A stretch of 64,000 nucleotides of DNA from CBDDEC01 sp965198045 (GTDB taxonomy: Bacteria > Chloroflexota > Dehalococcoidia > UBA2979): positions 411,176-475,175 of the forward strand of contig CBDAOL010000010.1 in NCBI GenBank assembly GCA_965198045.1, written 5' to 3'. Shown piece after piece: positions 9,249 through 18,719 of this stretch. A model generated the notes under the pieces. It searched no databases. It was not told the DNA's origin and saw only the letters and a list, made by a program, of their open reading frames with translations. Numbering within the stretch: the first letter of the stretch is position 1; every line of letters starts with the position of its first letter. A program made the position numbers and the translations under genes.

Positions 9249-10327
9249 CGGCGGAGACGAACGGCGGCGCGAGCGATGGGGCGAGCGCCAGCGGCACGTT
9301 CGCGGGGCTGCTGCGCGCGGGCTTCCCCTACGAGAAGACGATCGGGATGCACACCAGCTCGCGGTACCCGATCGACATCGCCCTCGGCAACGAGGGTCGG
9401 GTGTATTGCCTCCGACGGGGGCCGTTCGAGGCGGGCGGCGTGATCCTGGTCATCAACAGGGACGACGAGGAGCTTGGATTGATCAGTCGCCCTAACGAAG
9501 AGGTCAGGAAGTTTGACCCCTTCCGCGGTGGTTGGGCCTGGCCCGTCGGGATCATCTGCGACCCCGACGAGCGGCTGATCGTCTCGGACGAGGGCACGCA
9601 CACGATCACCACCATCACGCGCGAGTGCGAGCAAGTGGCGGAGTGGGGCGAGCACGGGAGCGAGCCGGGCCAGCTCGACCGCCCGGCGCACATGGCCCTC
9701 GACGGCGAGGGGCGCCTGCTCGTGGTCGACACGATGAACCACCGCGTGCAGCGCTTCACCGTCGAGGGCAAGTACATCGATGGCTTCGGCACGCACGGCA
9801 GCGGTCCCGGTGAGCTCGACATGCCGTGGGGCATCGCCCTCGACGCCGAGGGCTGCATCTACATCGGCAACTGGCGCAACGACCGGGTGCAGAAGTTCAG
9901 CCCCTCTGGCGAGCCATTGCTCTCGATCGGTTCGAGCGGGGACGGCGAGGGCGAGCTGAACCGACCGGCGGGCGTGGCCGTCGACCAGCACGGCGACATC
10001 TATGTGGCCGACCGCGGCAACGACCGCGTCGTGCTGTTTGACCGCAACGGCCGCTACGTCGAGCGCTTCATCGGCGACGCCACCGTCTCGAAGTCGGGGC
10101 GCGAGTACATCATGGCGAACGCCAGGGTGCTGCGTCAGCGCGAGATGACCACCCTTGAGTCGGAGAAGCGCTTCCGCGCTCCGGCCTCGGTGCGCATCGA
10201 CGGCGACCGGATGTTCGTTGCCGACTTCGGCTACAACCGCGTGCAGGTCTACCGCAAGGAGGCCTATCCGCTGACCGAGGCCGAGATGGGGCCGGAACTC
10301 GGGGCGCCAAGCCTGATGACGGTGTAG
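9245..10327 (+). CDS. NHL-repeat beta-propeller protein, cassette copy 1
   Basis: A 360-aa protein of repeated NHL blades. Clear units include LDRPAHMALDGEGRLLVVDT with NHRVQRF, LDMPWGIALDAEGCIYIGN with NDRVQKF, and LNRPAGVAVDQHGDIYVAD with NDRVVLF; a last blade ends VADFGYNRVQVYRKE. That is consistent with a six-bladed propeller. Such propellers bind proteins, RNA or small ligands, or act as lyases; no catalytic signature decides here. No signal peptide. The ATG lies inside the stop of the DUF1501 gene (ATGA), so the three genes form one operon. A hydrophilic 15-20-residue N-terminal lead differs in length among the three copies. Confidence 0.92.
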   Translation: MTAETNGGASDGASASGTFAGLLRAGFPYEKTIGMHTSSRYPIDIALGNEGRVYCLRRGPFEAGGVILVINRDDEELGLISRPNEEVRKFDPFRGGWAWPVGIICDPDERLIVSDEGTHTITTITRECEQVAEWGEHGSEPGQLDRPAHMALDGEGRLLVVDTMNHRVQRFTVEGKYIDGFGTHGSGPGELDMPWGIALDAEGCIYIGNWRNDRVQKFSPSGEPLLSIGSSGDGEGELNRPAGVAVDQHGDIYVADRGNDRVVLFDRNGRYVERFIGDATVSKSGREYIMANARVLRQREMTTLESEKRFRAPASVRIDGDRMFVADFGYNRVQVYRKEAYPLTEAEMGPELGAPSLMTV

Positions 10328-10345
10328 GTCGTCCTGATCTCGAGG

Positions 10346-10444
10346 ATGCGGCGACGGCGGCAGGAGCTGATCGAGGCCGAGATCGCGCGCATGACGGAGG
10401 AGCTGCCGAGGCTCGGTGTGCACAACGAAGAGTCCCAGCGCTAG
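10346..10444 (+). CDS. Small conserved ORF after cassette 1
   Basis: A 32-aa frame, MRRRRQELIEAEIARMTEEL and about 12 more residues, begins 19 bp after the NHL gene. Its first 50 nt are nearly identical after cassette 2 (32390), then the sequences diverge. The pattern resembles the first helix of a nucleotidyltransferase-like protein, so it may be a truncated gene start. Whether it is translated is unknown; the sequence is Arg-rich and no strong ribosome-binding site stands out. Confidence 0.35.
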   Translation: MRRRRQELIEAEIARMTEELPRLGVHNEESQR

Positions 10445-10687
10445 TCCGTCCGGCAGCAAGGTCGCGACTGCTTCCAGGGGTCGTCGGAATCGGGAGACAG
10501 GAACGTCAGCAGCGGACGCTCGTCAGCCTCTTTCGCCGCTCGCGACTGCAGGAGTTCGCCGAGCTCACCCAACAATTCGCCTGAGCTCGCTGGCCCGGCG
10601 CCGCCGGTGTGCGGAAGCTCGCTTGTTCGACGATCCCCCAAGCCCGCGTATGGTCCTGCGCTGCCGAGGGTCAGGCCATCTGACCGA

Positions 10688-11307
10688 TCAGCGATGGGCA
10701 TCCGGTCCGGAGCGAGCGAGCGCTTCTCGGATCTGGCTGAGCCACTCTGCGCCCAGTTGGCGCCCGTTCGGGAACTGGTCGTCTCGATCCCAGCGCCACG
10801 TTGCGATCATGGCAAGCACGAGGATCCGGCACTCGCTGAGCAACTCGTGGTCAACCTCCGGATAGCGCTCGCTGACCTCTTCGGGCACATGTGCGAGGTC
10901 GAATTCGATCGGCCCACGGCAAAATTCTCGAGGTCTATGAACAGCGGGCCGGCTTTCGTGCTGAGCACGTTGGCTGGGTGCGGTTCGCCGTGCAGCAGCT
11001 GCTCGGCGGCGCCGCGGTCGCCGATCGCTCTCCTCAGGCTTCGTAGCGTGGTGCTCAGAAGCGCCCGGTCATCGTCGGCGAGCGCCGGAGCGCGATCGCG
11101 GCTTGCAACGAGGTTCTGAGCCTCTTCGACGCGATCCGTGAAGTGCGGCACCGTGACATCGAGTTCACGCATTCCGGAATGCAGCCGCTTGAGAGCATCC
11201 GCGTAGTCAGCTGGTGAGACCTCTTGAGGTGCCACAGGTTGGTAGTAGGTCCATAGCGTGACCGCGAAGCCGTCACGCTCGTAGACGCGCGGCTCCACTC
11301 GACCCAC
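10688..11307 (-). pseudogene. APH-family phosphotransferase, truncated and frameshifted
   Basis: The reverse strand encodes the C-lobe of an aminoglycoside/choline-kinase-like phosphotransferase: LWTYYQPVAPQEVSPADYAD, the Brenner motif HGEPHPANVL with the catalytic acidic residue and Asn, and the metal site LFIDLENFAVG. The frame then shifts near 10900 and continues PEEVSERYPEVDHELLSECR to the stop at 10688. The nucleotide-binding N-lobe (about 100 residues) is missing upstream of 11307. A pseudogene of an APH-fold kinase; the substrate cannot be inferred. Confidence 0.75.
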
Positions 11308-11331
11308 CCCGATTCATCGCGGCGTCGCCTC

Positions 11332-11482
11332 GCAACCTGCACCCCCACCGGGGGGCCCACGCGTGAGAGTGGATGGGCATCTCACCCCCACCCCGTTTCT
11401 GTTGCAGGGCAAACTAGCAACCTGCACCCCCGCCGGGAGGCTACGCGCGAGAGTGGATGGGCATCTCACCCCCACCACCCCG
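11332..11482. repeat. Imperfect tandem repeat, period 85 bp
   Basis: A unit of about 65 bp starting GCAACCTGCACCCCC and ending GGGCATCTCACCCCCACC occurs at 11332..11395 and 11417..11482, with a degenerate third start near 11503. The repeats separate the broken APH gene from the HTH gene and are CA/CC-rich on this strand. Function unknown. The surrounding 11308..11758 holds no supportable gene. Confidence 0.75.
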
Positions 11483-11620
11483 CTTCATCGAGGGGCCTCG
11501 CCGCCAACCCGCACCCCCCACCTGGCGCCCAGCTGAGCTAGAGACGGCCGTTCCATCGCGTGCACGAGATGGCTCCACACCCACACCTGCACAGTGCCAC
11601 TGCTAGTGGAGTGCAGGCCT

Positions 11621-11851
11621 CCTGTCTGTGTCCACCCAAAAGGAAACCCCGCACCTCGAGACCGAAGGCCCCCGTGCGCTCTTATGGGGAGGTGGGGGGC
11701 GACCAAACTCGTCCGGTCCCGAAATAGACATGTAGACCGGGCGGACTAGCCTTGATCCATGGCCGATCGCAATCAACTCGAGCAGGACGCCTCCGGTAGG
11801 TACACCGACGACTCGCGTGCCGCCGCGCTCGCACTACTGCAGGCCAATGCC
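11621..11851. repeat. Inverted repeat, left copy (HTH gene start and its upstream region)
   Basis: About 230 bp here match, inverted, 28217..28450. The match covers the upstream region and the first 30 codons of the HTH gene at 11759. Conservation extends beyond the coding part (for example CACCTCGAGACCGAAGG on both sides), so the upstream control region was copied too. The two copies enclose 16.4 kb that includes addAB. Confidence 0.8.
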
Positions 11852-12195
11852 GGTGACGTGGCGCAGACAGCATCGCAGCTCGGGATCTCACGCCAGACGC
11901 TCACGATGTGGCGAACGGCGCGGAGGCAGCAATCGCTGCTGGGATGGTCTCAAGCGACCGTCTGCAGAAAATGGGGGCGGCATACGCAGAGGCGTCGTTG
12001 TTAGTCCTCGACTTCCTGCTCGCGAAGATCGAGCAGATCGGTGACCGCGAGCTGAAGCCGTCTGAGATCCAGGCGCTGGCCATCACCTTCGGGATCATCA
12101 CCGACAAGGCCGCGAACCTGATCGCGCCTCAGGCCAATGGCGGCAGCAACCTCAACCTCGCTGTGGTGGTGAGGACTACTCCCTCGCTCGCCTGA
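11759..12195 (+). pseudogene. HTH phage-type regulator or terminase-small-like protein (frameshifted)
   Basis: From ATG 11759 the protein reads RAAALALLQANAGDVAQTAS and LGISRQTLTMW, a helix-turn-helix like those of phage small-terminase-type or transposase N-terminal proteins. A G appears lost at 11909 (TGGCG for TGGGCG); after that the frame gives ANGAEAAIAAGMVSSDRLQK and a helical part with LKPSEIQALAITFGIITDKA. Together this is about 145 aa. Proteins of this layout occur beside phage and plasmid genes; the precise role is unknown. A second, inverted copy of its start is at 28317. Confidence 0.6.
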
Positions 12196-12346
12196 ACTCG
12201 GACCACCCGTCGCGTGCACGCCTGCCCACCCGGTCGAGTCGTGGGCTCCCCCTAGTGCAGCCGTCACCACAGGTGGCACACTCGCTGCTACCGGGTGGCC
12301 GGTCACGCCCGTGCGCACGGCGTTTACGTTGCCGGTAGGGGGTCTG

Positions 12347-13252
12347 ATGACTGACTACCCACGCGAGGGCGCCGCCATCCAGGCGTACTACGAAGAGCGG
12401 CGCAACTGGGGTCGATGGGGCGATGACGATGAGGTAGGCGCGCTCAACCTCATCACCGACGAGAAGCGTCTCGAGGCTGTCGCCCTCGTAGCGCAGGGAC
12501 GCACGGTTTCGATGAACCGGCCCTACCCGAAGCACCCTGGTCCGCGGAACCCGAGCCCCGCGCAGCATTTCATGCGCGCTTCGATCGATGGTCAGGCGGG
12601 CGGTGTCGTTGACTACTACGGCTTCATCTACCACGGCCAGCAGATGACGCACCTGGACGCGCTCTGCCACGTCTGGGAGGGCGGCAAGCTCTGGAATGGC
12701 CGCGACCCGCAGGAGACGCTCCAGGCCGATGGCGCGCGCTTCGGCGACGTCACGGCCTGGCGCCAGGGCATCGTCACGCGGGGCGTATTCCTCGACGTGG
12801 TCCGCCATCGCGGCGAGCCCTACGTCGCGCCGGACCGCCCCGTGCACGGCGAGGAGCTCGAGGCGATCGCGGCGGCACAGGGCGTCGAGGTGCGCCCGGG
12901 CGACGCGCTGATCGTGCACAGCGGCTACGGCGCCTACGTCACCGAGCATCCAGAGCCTGAGGGCTCCGACTCGCCCGGCCTGCACGCCTCGTGCGCGCCG
13001 TTCGTACGCGAGCACGACGTGTCGATCCTCGGCTGGGACCTGATGGACGCCCGCCCGAACGCGGAGGGGCTGCGCTGGCCGATGCATGGCGTGCTCTTCA
13101 ACTTTGGCGTGGCGCTTCTCGACAACGCGCTGCTCGAACCCCTCGCGGAGGCCTGCGCCGAGGAGGGTCGCTACGAGTTCATGTTCATGGCGCACCCGCT
13201 GCGGGTGGAGGGCGGCACTGGCAGCCCGGTCAACCCGATCGCCATGTTCTAG
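12347..13252 (+). CDS. Cyclase-family metal-dependent hydrolase
   Basis: A 301-aa member of the cyclase family (PF04199; relatives include kynurenine formamidase KynB and isatin hydrolase). The metal-site pattern is HGQQMTHLDALCHV at about residues 96-109, with the His/Thr-His/Asp arrangement, and GDALIVHSGYGAYV and WDLMDARPN follow. These enzymes use a divalent metal, often Mn or Zn, to hydrolyse amide or lactam bonds. The opening EERRNWGRWGDDDEVGALNL is characteristic of the larger subgroup. Start ATG 12347 lies after a G-rich stretch. It stands alone; neighbours are a pseudogene and IS remnants, so the substrate is not indicated. Intact. Confidence 0.88.
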   Translation: MTDYPREGAAIQAYYEERRNWGRWGDDDEVGALNLITDEKRLEAVALVAQGRTVSMNRPYPKHPGPRNPSPAQHFMRASIDGQAGGVVDYYGFIYHGQQMTHLDALCHVWEGGKLWNGRDPQETLQADGARFGDVTAWRQGIVTRGVFLDVVRHRGEPYVAPDRPVHGEELEAIAAAQGVEVRPGDALIVHSGYGAYVTEHPEPEGSDSPGLHASCAPFVREHDVSILGWDLMDARPNAEGLRWPMHGVLFNFGVALLDNALLEPLAEACAEEGRYEFMFMAHPLRVEGGTGSPVNPIAMF

Positions 13253-13704
13253 CGGGCGCGCGACTACGCGAGGGGCGAGCCCCGGGTGCCTCGCTATCGT
13301 GCGTGCGGGCCGCTCCGTGCCGAGTACGTTCAACATCTGCGAGCCTCCACGGATCGTGATCGTCCGCGCTTCGCGTTCGGCCAACCTGCGCCTGCGAGCG
13401 GGCCCCGCTATCAGCGGATCGCTCGATGTTGGTTGTGAGTTCGGCCGATCGGCTGATGGGTCGTCCGCCTGAGGCAGGGATCACCGGTCCGGGGGATAGG
13501 CCCCGCGGGTCGCCGGGTGCCGGCGTCTGTCGGGCTGCCGGAGCGGAATGCGATTTCGACCCCGGACGACGGCCCGGTCGGGATCGTCGCCACCGCTAGC
13601 GGGACTCGTTGCAGGTTCATGACCGGTCGCGCCAGCGACGAACTCGTCGCGCCGATAACGTGGGTCTCGTGTGTTGCAGGTGGAGCCGTGGTCGTCATCT
13701 GGGA
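13253..13704. other. Gene-free spacer
   Basis: No supportable coding frame, RNA or repeat was seen between the cyclase gene and the IS3 remnant. The palindromic stretch GTTCGGCCGATCGGCTGA near 13439 is the only local structure noticed. Confidence 0.5.
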
Positions 13705-13904
13705 ACCGGATCATCTCCAGGGTGCGGTTGGCCCGGCGCAGCCGCACCAGCTCCGCCCACTCGTCGCTCGTCAGGCCCTCTCTGTGGCCCTCGTCGACAT
13801 CGGCCTGCCGCAGCCAGCGGTGCAGGCACGACCCGGCGATCCCCAGGTCCGCAGCGATCCGCGCGATCGGTTTCTCCCGCAGCCGGGCCAGTTCGACAGC
13901 ACGA
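13705..13904 (-). pseudogene. IS3-family OrfA (HTH) fragment
   Basis: The reverse frame reads RAVELARLREKPIARIAADL, LHRWLRQADVDEG and RREANRTLEM-like text typical of the helix-turn-helix OrfA of IS3-group elements. It is fused at its start to the rve transposon at 13905 and collapses near 13705, before the leucine-zipper part. OrfB is absent. Confidence 0.7.
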
Positions 13905-14999
13905 CGGCCCACCGATACTCATGATGCAAGCCTCCTAGCACCGGCTTGCTGACGACTCGCTGACTCGGCGTCCGCTGCACCGGCGAGCGTCCCTCCGGAG
14001 AGTCGAGCGCCAATGATCGATGCGGACGCATCGCGTTGTAGTGCTGGACGTACTCACCAAGCACCCGCCGGAGATGTTGTTCGTTGACCGCGATGACATG
14101 GTCGAGACACTCGCGCCTGAGCGTGCCGATGACGCGCTCGGCGATGGCGTTGGCATTCGGCGCGCGCACCGGAGTCAGAGTCGTCTCGATCCCGAGCCGT
14201 CGAGCGCGTGCGATGAAGTCTCCGCCATAGCTACGGTCGCGGTCTCGGATGAGGAACCCTGGCTGCTGACCCCAGGCGGTCCTCGATCATCTGCTGCCAG
14301 ATCCAGGGCGCGTTCGGATGCTCCGTGACGTTCCAGTGCCGGATGCGGCGCCGGTCGTGGTCGATCACGATGACCACGTAGAGCGTGCGGAAGGCGAGCG
14401 TCTGGACCGTGAACAGATCGGCGGCCGAGATGCTGGACGCGTGGTTGCGGAGAAACGTGCGCCACGACTGGCTCGGGGGGCGCCGCAGCGCTTGCCGGCG
14501 GTAGCGACTCACGGTGCGGGCGCTGACCTCGAAGCCAAGGGCACGCAGCTCGCCGACGATGCCGACGGCGCCCCACCGCGGATGCTCAGTGGCGATGCGG
14601 ACGATCAGCTGTCGCAGCTCTGCGGGAATCCGGGGTCGTCCGGAGCGGCGACGACTCTTCCAGCGCCAGTAGGCGCGCCAAGCAGAACGATGCCAGCGCA
14701 CCACCGTGTCCGGCTCGACCATCACGAGCGTGCCTCGCCAGCCGGACCAACCACGTGTCAGCAGTGACCAGAGTCGGCGGTCGTGGCGACGGAGCCGCGG
14801 TCGACGACGGCCCCTTGTGTAGACGGCGAGCTGATGCCGCAGCGCTAAGTTCTCGAGGACGAGATCTCGGCGGGCGCGGACCGATGCGAAGAGTGCTGCG
14901 ACAAGCAGACGGAGGTAGAGCACAGACGAGCCCCTCGTGGCTCGCCGATACTCTGCTATCTCAGGACAGACCTGCACCTATCAGGTTTTGCCGTCCCAC
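13905..14999 (-). mobile_element. rve (IS3/IS481-like) insertion sequence, most complete copy
   Basis: The element runs on the reverse strand from the left end GTGGGACGGCAAAACCTGAT (complement of 14980..14999) to a right end truncated at 13905. Other right ends in the window (25399) show that the terminal repeat should be GTGGGACGGCAAAACCT, so about 25 bp are missing here. It carries one transposase gene. At least five more pieces of the family are in the window. Confidence 0.8.
13914..14977 (-). pseudogene. rve integrase-core transposase (2-nt deletion)
   Basis: Beginning near GTG 14977 the protein has ENLALRHQLAVY, the helical N-terminal RWHRSAWRAYWRWKSRRRSG with a basic stretch, a winged-helix-like part with VSARTVSRYRRQAL, and the DDE core: AADLFTVQT (Asp), RDRDRSYGGDF (Asp) and NANAIAERVIGTLRREC (Glu). 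Two bases are missing near 14281 (GGTCCTCG where the 3.3-kb copy has GGTCGCCTCG), which breaks the frame in WIWQQMIEATAWG. The natural stop after HHEYRWA is also lost by fusion to the IS3 remnant. Not functional as read. Confidence 0.85.
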
Positions 15000-15039
15000 G
15001 GGTCCTTGAACGCGAGCAGCGCGAGGCGCAGCTGCTGGA

Positions 15040-15281
15040 CCGTCTCGAACGGCTCCACCGCGGATGTCTCGACCATCTGATCATCGTGAATGAGCGTCAC
15101 CTGCGACTGGTGCTGCGGGAGTACGTCGCGCACTACAACCACGTGCGACCGCACCAGGCGCTTCGAACTGTGGGCTCCGGACGACCGGCGGCCACGGTCA
15201 CCGCCCCGGAGCGAGGGCCAAGTCGTGGGTCGGCCGATCCTGGGCGGGCTGCATCACGAGTACGAGCGTCTCGCCGCGTGA
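15040..15281 (+). pseudogene. Related rve transposase, C-terminal fragment
   Basis: A forward frame reads CLDHLIIVNERHLRLVLREY and VAHYNHVRPHQALR, then shifts by an indel near 15170 and ends LGGLHHEYERLAA before TGA at 15279. It is the homologous end of a different, diverged rve transposon in the opposite orientation. The sequence 15282..15520 up to the addA stop holds nothing I can name. Confidence 0.7.
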
Positions 15282-15520
15282 CATTCGGGCGGACATTTTC
15301 TGGTAGCACAGCTCGATGGATCGTGTTTGCTTTGCAGCGAGAACAAGCCGTCACAATGCCATCGACGGCTGGTGGCCGAATATCTGCGGGCTCACTGGGG
15401 CGACGTGGATATTGAGCACCTCTGAGGTAACCGCGCGTGCGAGCCCAGCGTTCGCCCGAGGTTCGCTTGCCCGTTGAACTACTAGTCTGTCTTATCACCG
15501 AGTCATGGCGACAGGACAGC

Positions 15521-18500
15521 CTAGTCAAGCGGCAGCTCTTCGGCGGCCGAGTCGAGCGGGGCGCCGGCGTCTACGCGCGCGCGCCCCTCGATGAGCGCAG
15601 CGTCGATGCCCGCGGCGTCGGCCTCGACAAGCTCGCCGCTACGCAGGAAGAGCAAGCCGGCCGCTGGTGCGTCGCCAACGGCTGCGGCGAGCGCGCGCTG
15701 GTAGAGGCCGATCTGCACGAGGTAGCCGCGCGTGACCGCCGCGGCAGTGGTGCCGTTGAGGCTATCGGTCTTGAAGTCGATCACGTGCCAGCCAGCCTCG
15801 TCGCGGTAGACGAGGTCGATGCTGCCGTGCACTGGGATGCCGTCCCAATCCCAGGCGAACGGCAGCTCGAACCAACGCTCGATGCCGGGCGTGCGCAGGG
15901 CCGCCGCGGTCGGCGAGCCCTCGAAGAGCTCGAGCATGCGAACGGCGTCCGCGGCCAAGGCGGCGACGGTGCTCGCGTCGAGGGCGCGGTCGCTTTCCTC
16001 GCGCGCGATCGCCTCGAGCGCGGCGCCATCGAGGGTGGCACGGGCCGGGCCGTGGGCGAGCTCCAGCGCGCGGTGCACGAGGCGGCCGCGCACCGCGCCG
16101 AGGCCGTCGCCGTAGGCGACAGGCGACCGGGTGTCGTCGCGGGCGCGCAGGGCGGTGACGGGCGTGCTGGCGCGAATCGGGATCACCCGGGGCCGCGCCA
16201 GCAGCGGCGGGACGTAGTCTTCCTCGTCCGCCGCGGCAGGCACTTGCACCTCGGGCGGATGGGACCTGCGGGCGATCGCGTCGACATCGACGGGGAGCGC
16301 GGCGCGCATCTCGACGTTGCGGAGCGCGCCGCTGGCATGCGCGTCGCGAACCATCCCGAGCCAGCATTCTCCGCCTGCGTCGTCGCCTGAGACGTAGAGG
16401 TAGTCCGCGGCGCGGGTGGCCGCGACGTAGAAGAGCCGGCGGTGCTCGGCTGCCTCTTCGCGGTCGTCCTGCCGCTGCAGGTGCGCGTAGAACCCGGGCT
16501 TCGGCCGCGTCTCATCGTCCTCGTCGCGGGCCATCGTGGCCGAGACGCCGTCGCCGCGGCGCCAGCGGACGGCGGGGTAGCTGCCGCGGGCGATGAGGTG
16601 CGCCTCGGGCACGAAGACGATCGGGAACTCGAGACCCTTCGAGGCGTGCACCGTCATCAGCTGCACGGCGTCGGTGCGATCGAGCACCGCCGGACCCTCG
16701 CGCGCGTCGAGGTCGTCGCGGCGTTGCTCGAGGTACTCGACGACCTCGCTCAGCGAGTGGCCCGCCAGCGTGCGCGCGATCCGCACCAGCTTGCGGATGT
16801 TCGCGCGCGCCTGCTCGCCGCCCCCGATGGGGACCCAGGCCGCCTCGACGGCGGTGCGGTCCAGCGCGAGCTCGAGCAGCGTCTCCGCGGACGCCGAACC
16901 GGCCGCGCTCCGCAGCTCGCCGAGCACGCCGCCCGCGTGCTCGCAGCGCGCGCGCTCGTCCCCGCTGATCGCCGCCGGCGGATCGGCGAGCGTGCGCAGC
17001 AGCGGCCGGCCAGTGCTGCGCAGTGCCAGCAGCGTGTCGTCGGCCAGCACGAAGAACGGCGAGCGGAGCACGCCGACGAGCGCGATGTCGTCGTGCGGCT
17101 CGGCGAGCCAGCGCAGGAGATGCCCGCAGTCGAGGACTTCCTGGCGCGTGAAGAAGCCGGTCCCGCTGGGTGTCGTGTACGGGACGTCGTGGGCCTCGAG
17201 CGCCTCCTCGAAGGTGTGCACGTTCGAGAAGCGGCGCAGCAGGACCGCGACATCGCCGGGCGTCGCCGGGCGTGTCGCCGCGACTTCGCGGTCGTAGATA
17301 GGACGCTGCTCGCGGAGCAGTGCTGCGATCTCGGAGGCCACGGCGTCCGCTTCGACGCGCCGGCGTTCGTCGCCTCCGGCCCGGTCGCCGTTCGGCGTGG
17401 TGCGCCCGACCGGCATCAGCACGAGGTGGGGCGCCTCGCCGGGTGGTGGCGAGGGCCGTCCCTTCATCGACTCCATCACCGCGTCGAACGGCTCCGACGG
17501 GTTGGCGAAGACCGAGCCGAACAGCTCGTTAAGCCGGTCCACGAGTGCGTCGTGGGCGCGGAACGACTGGCTGAGTGGCAACGAGGGGCCGCCGCGCCCC
17601 GTCGCGCGCGCGCAGCTCGCCGAAGCGCTGCACGTCCGCGCCGCGAAAGTGATAGGTCGACTGCTTGGCGTCGCCCACGAGGAAGAGGTGCGGCCGTGGC
17701 TCTGCCCCGTCGTTGCCGTCGTCGCCGGCGATCAGCGCAACGAGCTCGGCCTGCGCCGGGTTGATGTCCTGCGCCTCGTCGACCATCAGGTGGCGAAACC
17801 CGGCGCGCACCTCGGCGGCCACGTCCGGGTGGCCCCGCAGTAGCCGGCTCGCGCCGAGCTCGAGGTCGAGGAAGTCGAGGGCGTGCCGCTCGCGCTTCGC
17901 CGCCGCGTAGCGGGCGTCGGCGTCCTCGAAGAGGTCGCGCAGCCCGACCAGCGCCGCCAGCGCGGGACCGTCGTGTTCGTTCCACGCGGGCAGCTTGCCC
18001 GCTTCGTCGTCGAGCTCGCGCAGCCGCACAAAGCCGGCCTTGATCTCGACGTCCGGGGACGCGCTCCGGCTGCCGCGCCGCAGGTCGGTGCGCGCTCGGG
18101 CCTCGGCCAGCCGGACGACGAACCCGGACCACTCGCCGCTCGCGGGATCGCCGAGCTCGCCGAGGACCTCGCGAGCGATCGTGGCGAGGCCCTCGTTCGC
18201 GGCGGGGATGTCGCGAGCCATCTCAGCGGCGATCTCGGCAACCTCGGCTCGGAGCGGCTCGCGCAGGGCGCCGTAGCGCGCGTCGAGGGTGGCGCGCGCG
18301 TGCTCCGCCCAGCCGTCGGCTGCGTCGATGGCCTCCGCGCAGGCGATGCGCCGCAGCAGCTCGGCCTCGTCGTCCGCCAGCACGTCGGCCGCGGGATCGA
18401 TGGCCGCCTCGACCGGGTGCTCACACAGCAGCCGCAGCGCGAGCGCGTGGACGGTGCCGATCGCGGCCTCGTCCATGTCCCGGCGATCGTCCGACAGCGC

Positions 18501-18719
18501 CGGGTCGGTCATCACCGCGCGGCGCACGCGCTCGCGCATCTCGGTGGCGGCGGCCTCGGTGAAGGTCACGGCCGCGATCTCGAGGATGCGGCAGCTCGCG
18601 AGTAGCCGCAGGTAGCGCTCGACGAGCACGTGCGTCTTGCCGCTGCCCGCGCCGGCGATGACCACGAGGTCGGTCGCGCCAGCCCCGATGATCGCTTGCT
18701 GCTCGGCGGTCAGCTCCAC
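15521..18719 (-). CDS. addA: AddA-like UvrD-type helicase/nuclease (one frameshift)
   Basis: The gene starts at GTG 18719, overlapping the addB stop by 8-10 nt, and would give about 1065 aa. In order: Walker A IAGAGSGKTHVL, VTFTEAAATEMRERV, Walker B MVDEAQDINPAQ, motif III GDAKQSTYHFRGAD, motif V TVHASKGLEFPIVFV, motif VI RRLFYVAATRAADYLYV, and a C-terminal PD-(D/E)XK nuclease with HGSIDLVYRDE, VIDFKTD and QIGLYQRAL. With AddB it would resect double-strand breaks for RecA and degrade foreign linear DNA. An extra base near 17578 (GTTGCCACTC where GTTCCACTC is expected) splits the gene at motif IIIa/IV (LSQSFR). This is either a real inactivation or a consensus error, and the rest of the gene shows no decay, which favours error. 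Confidence 0.85.

Noticed and set aside
11332..11482. Considered as a CRISPR array
   Set aside because: Only two units, repeat longer than the spacer, no cas genes.
15437..16390. A 317-codon forward frame over the addA 3' end
   Set aside because: Antisense to the nuclease domain of AddA, Arg/Ala-rich, without protein-family features.
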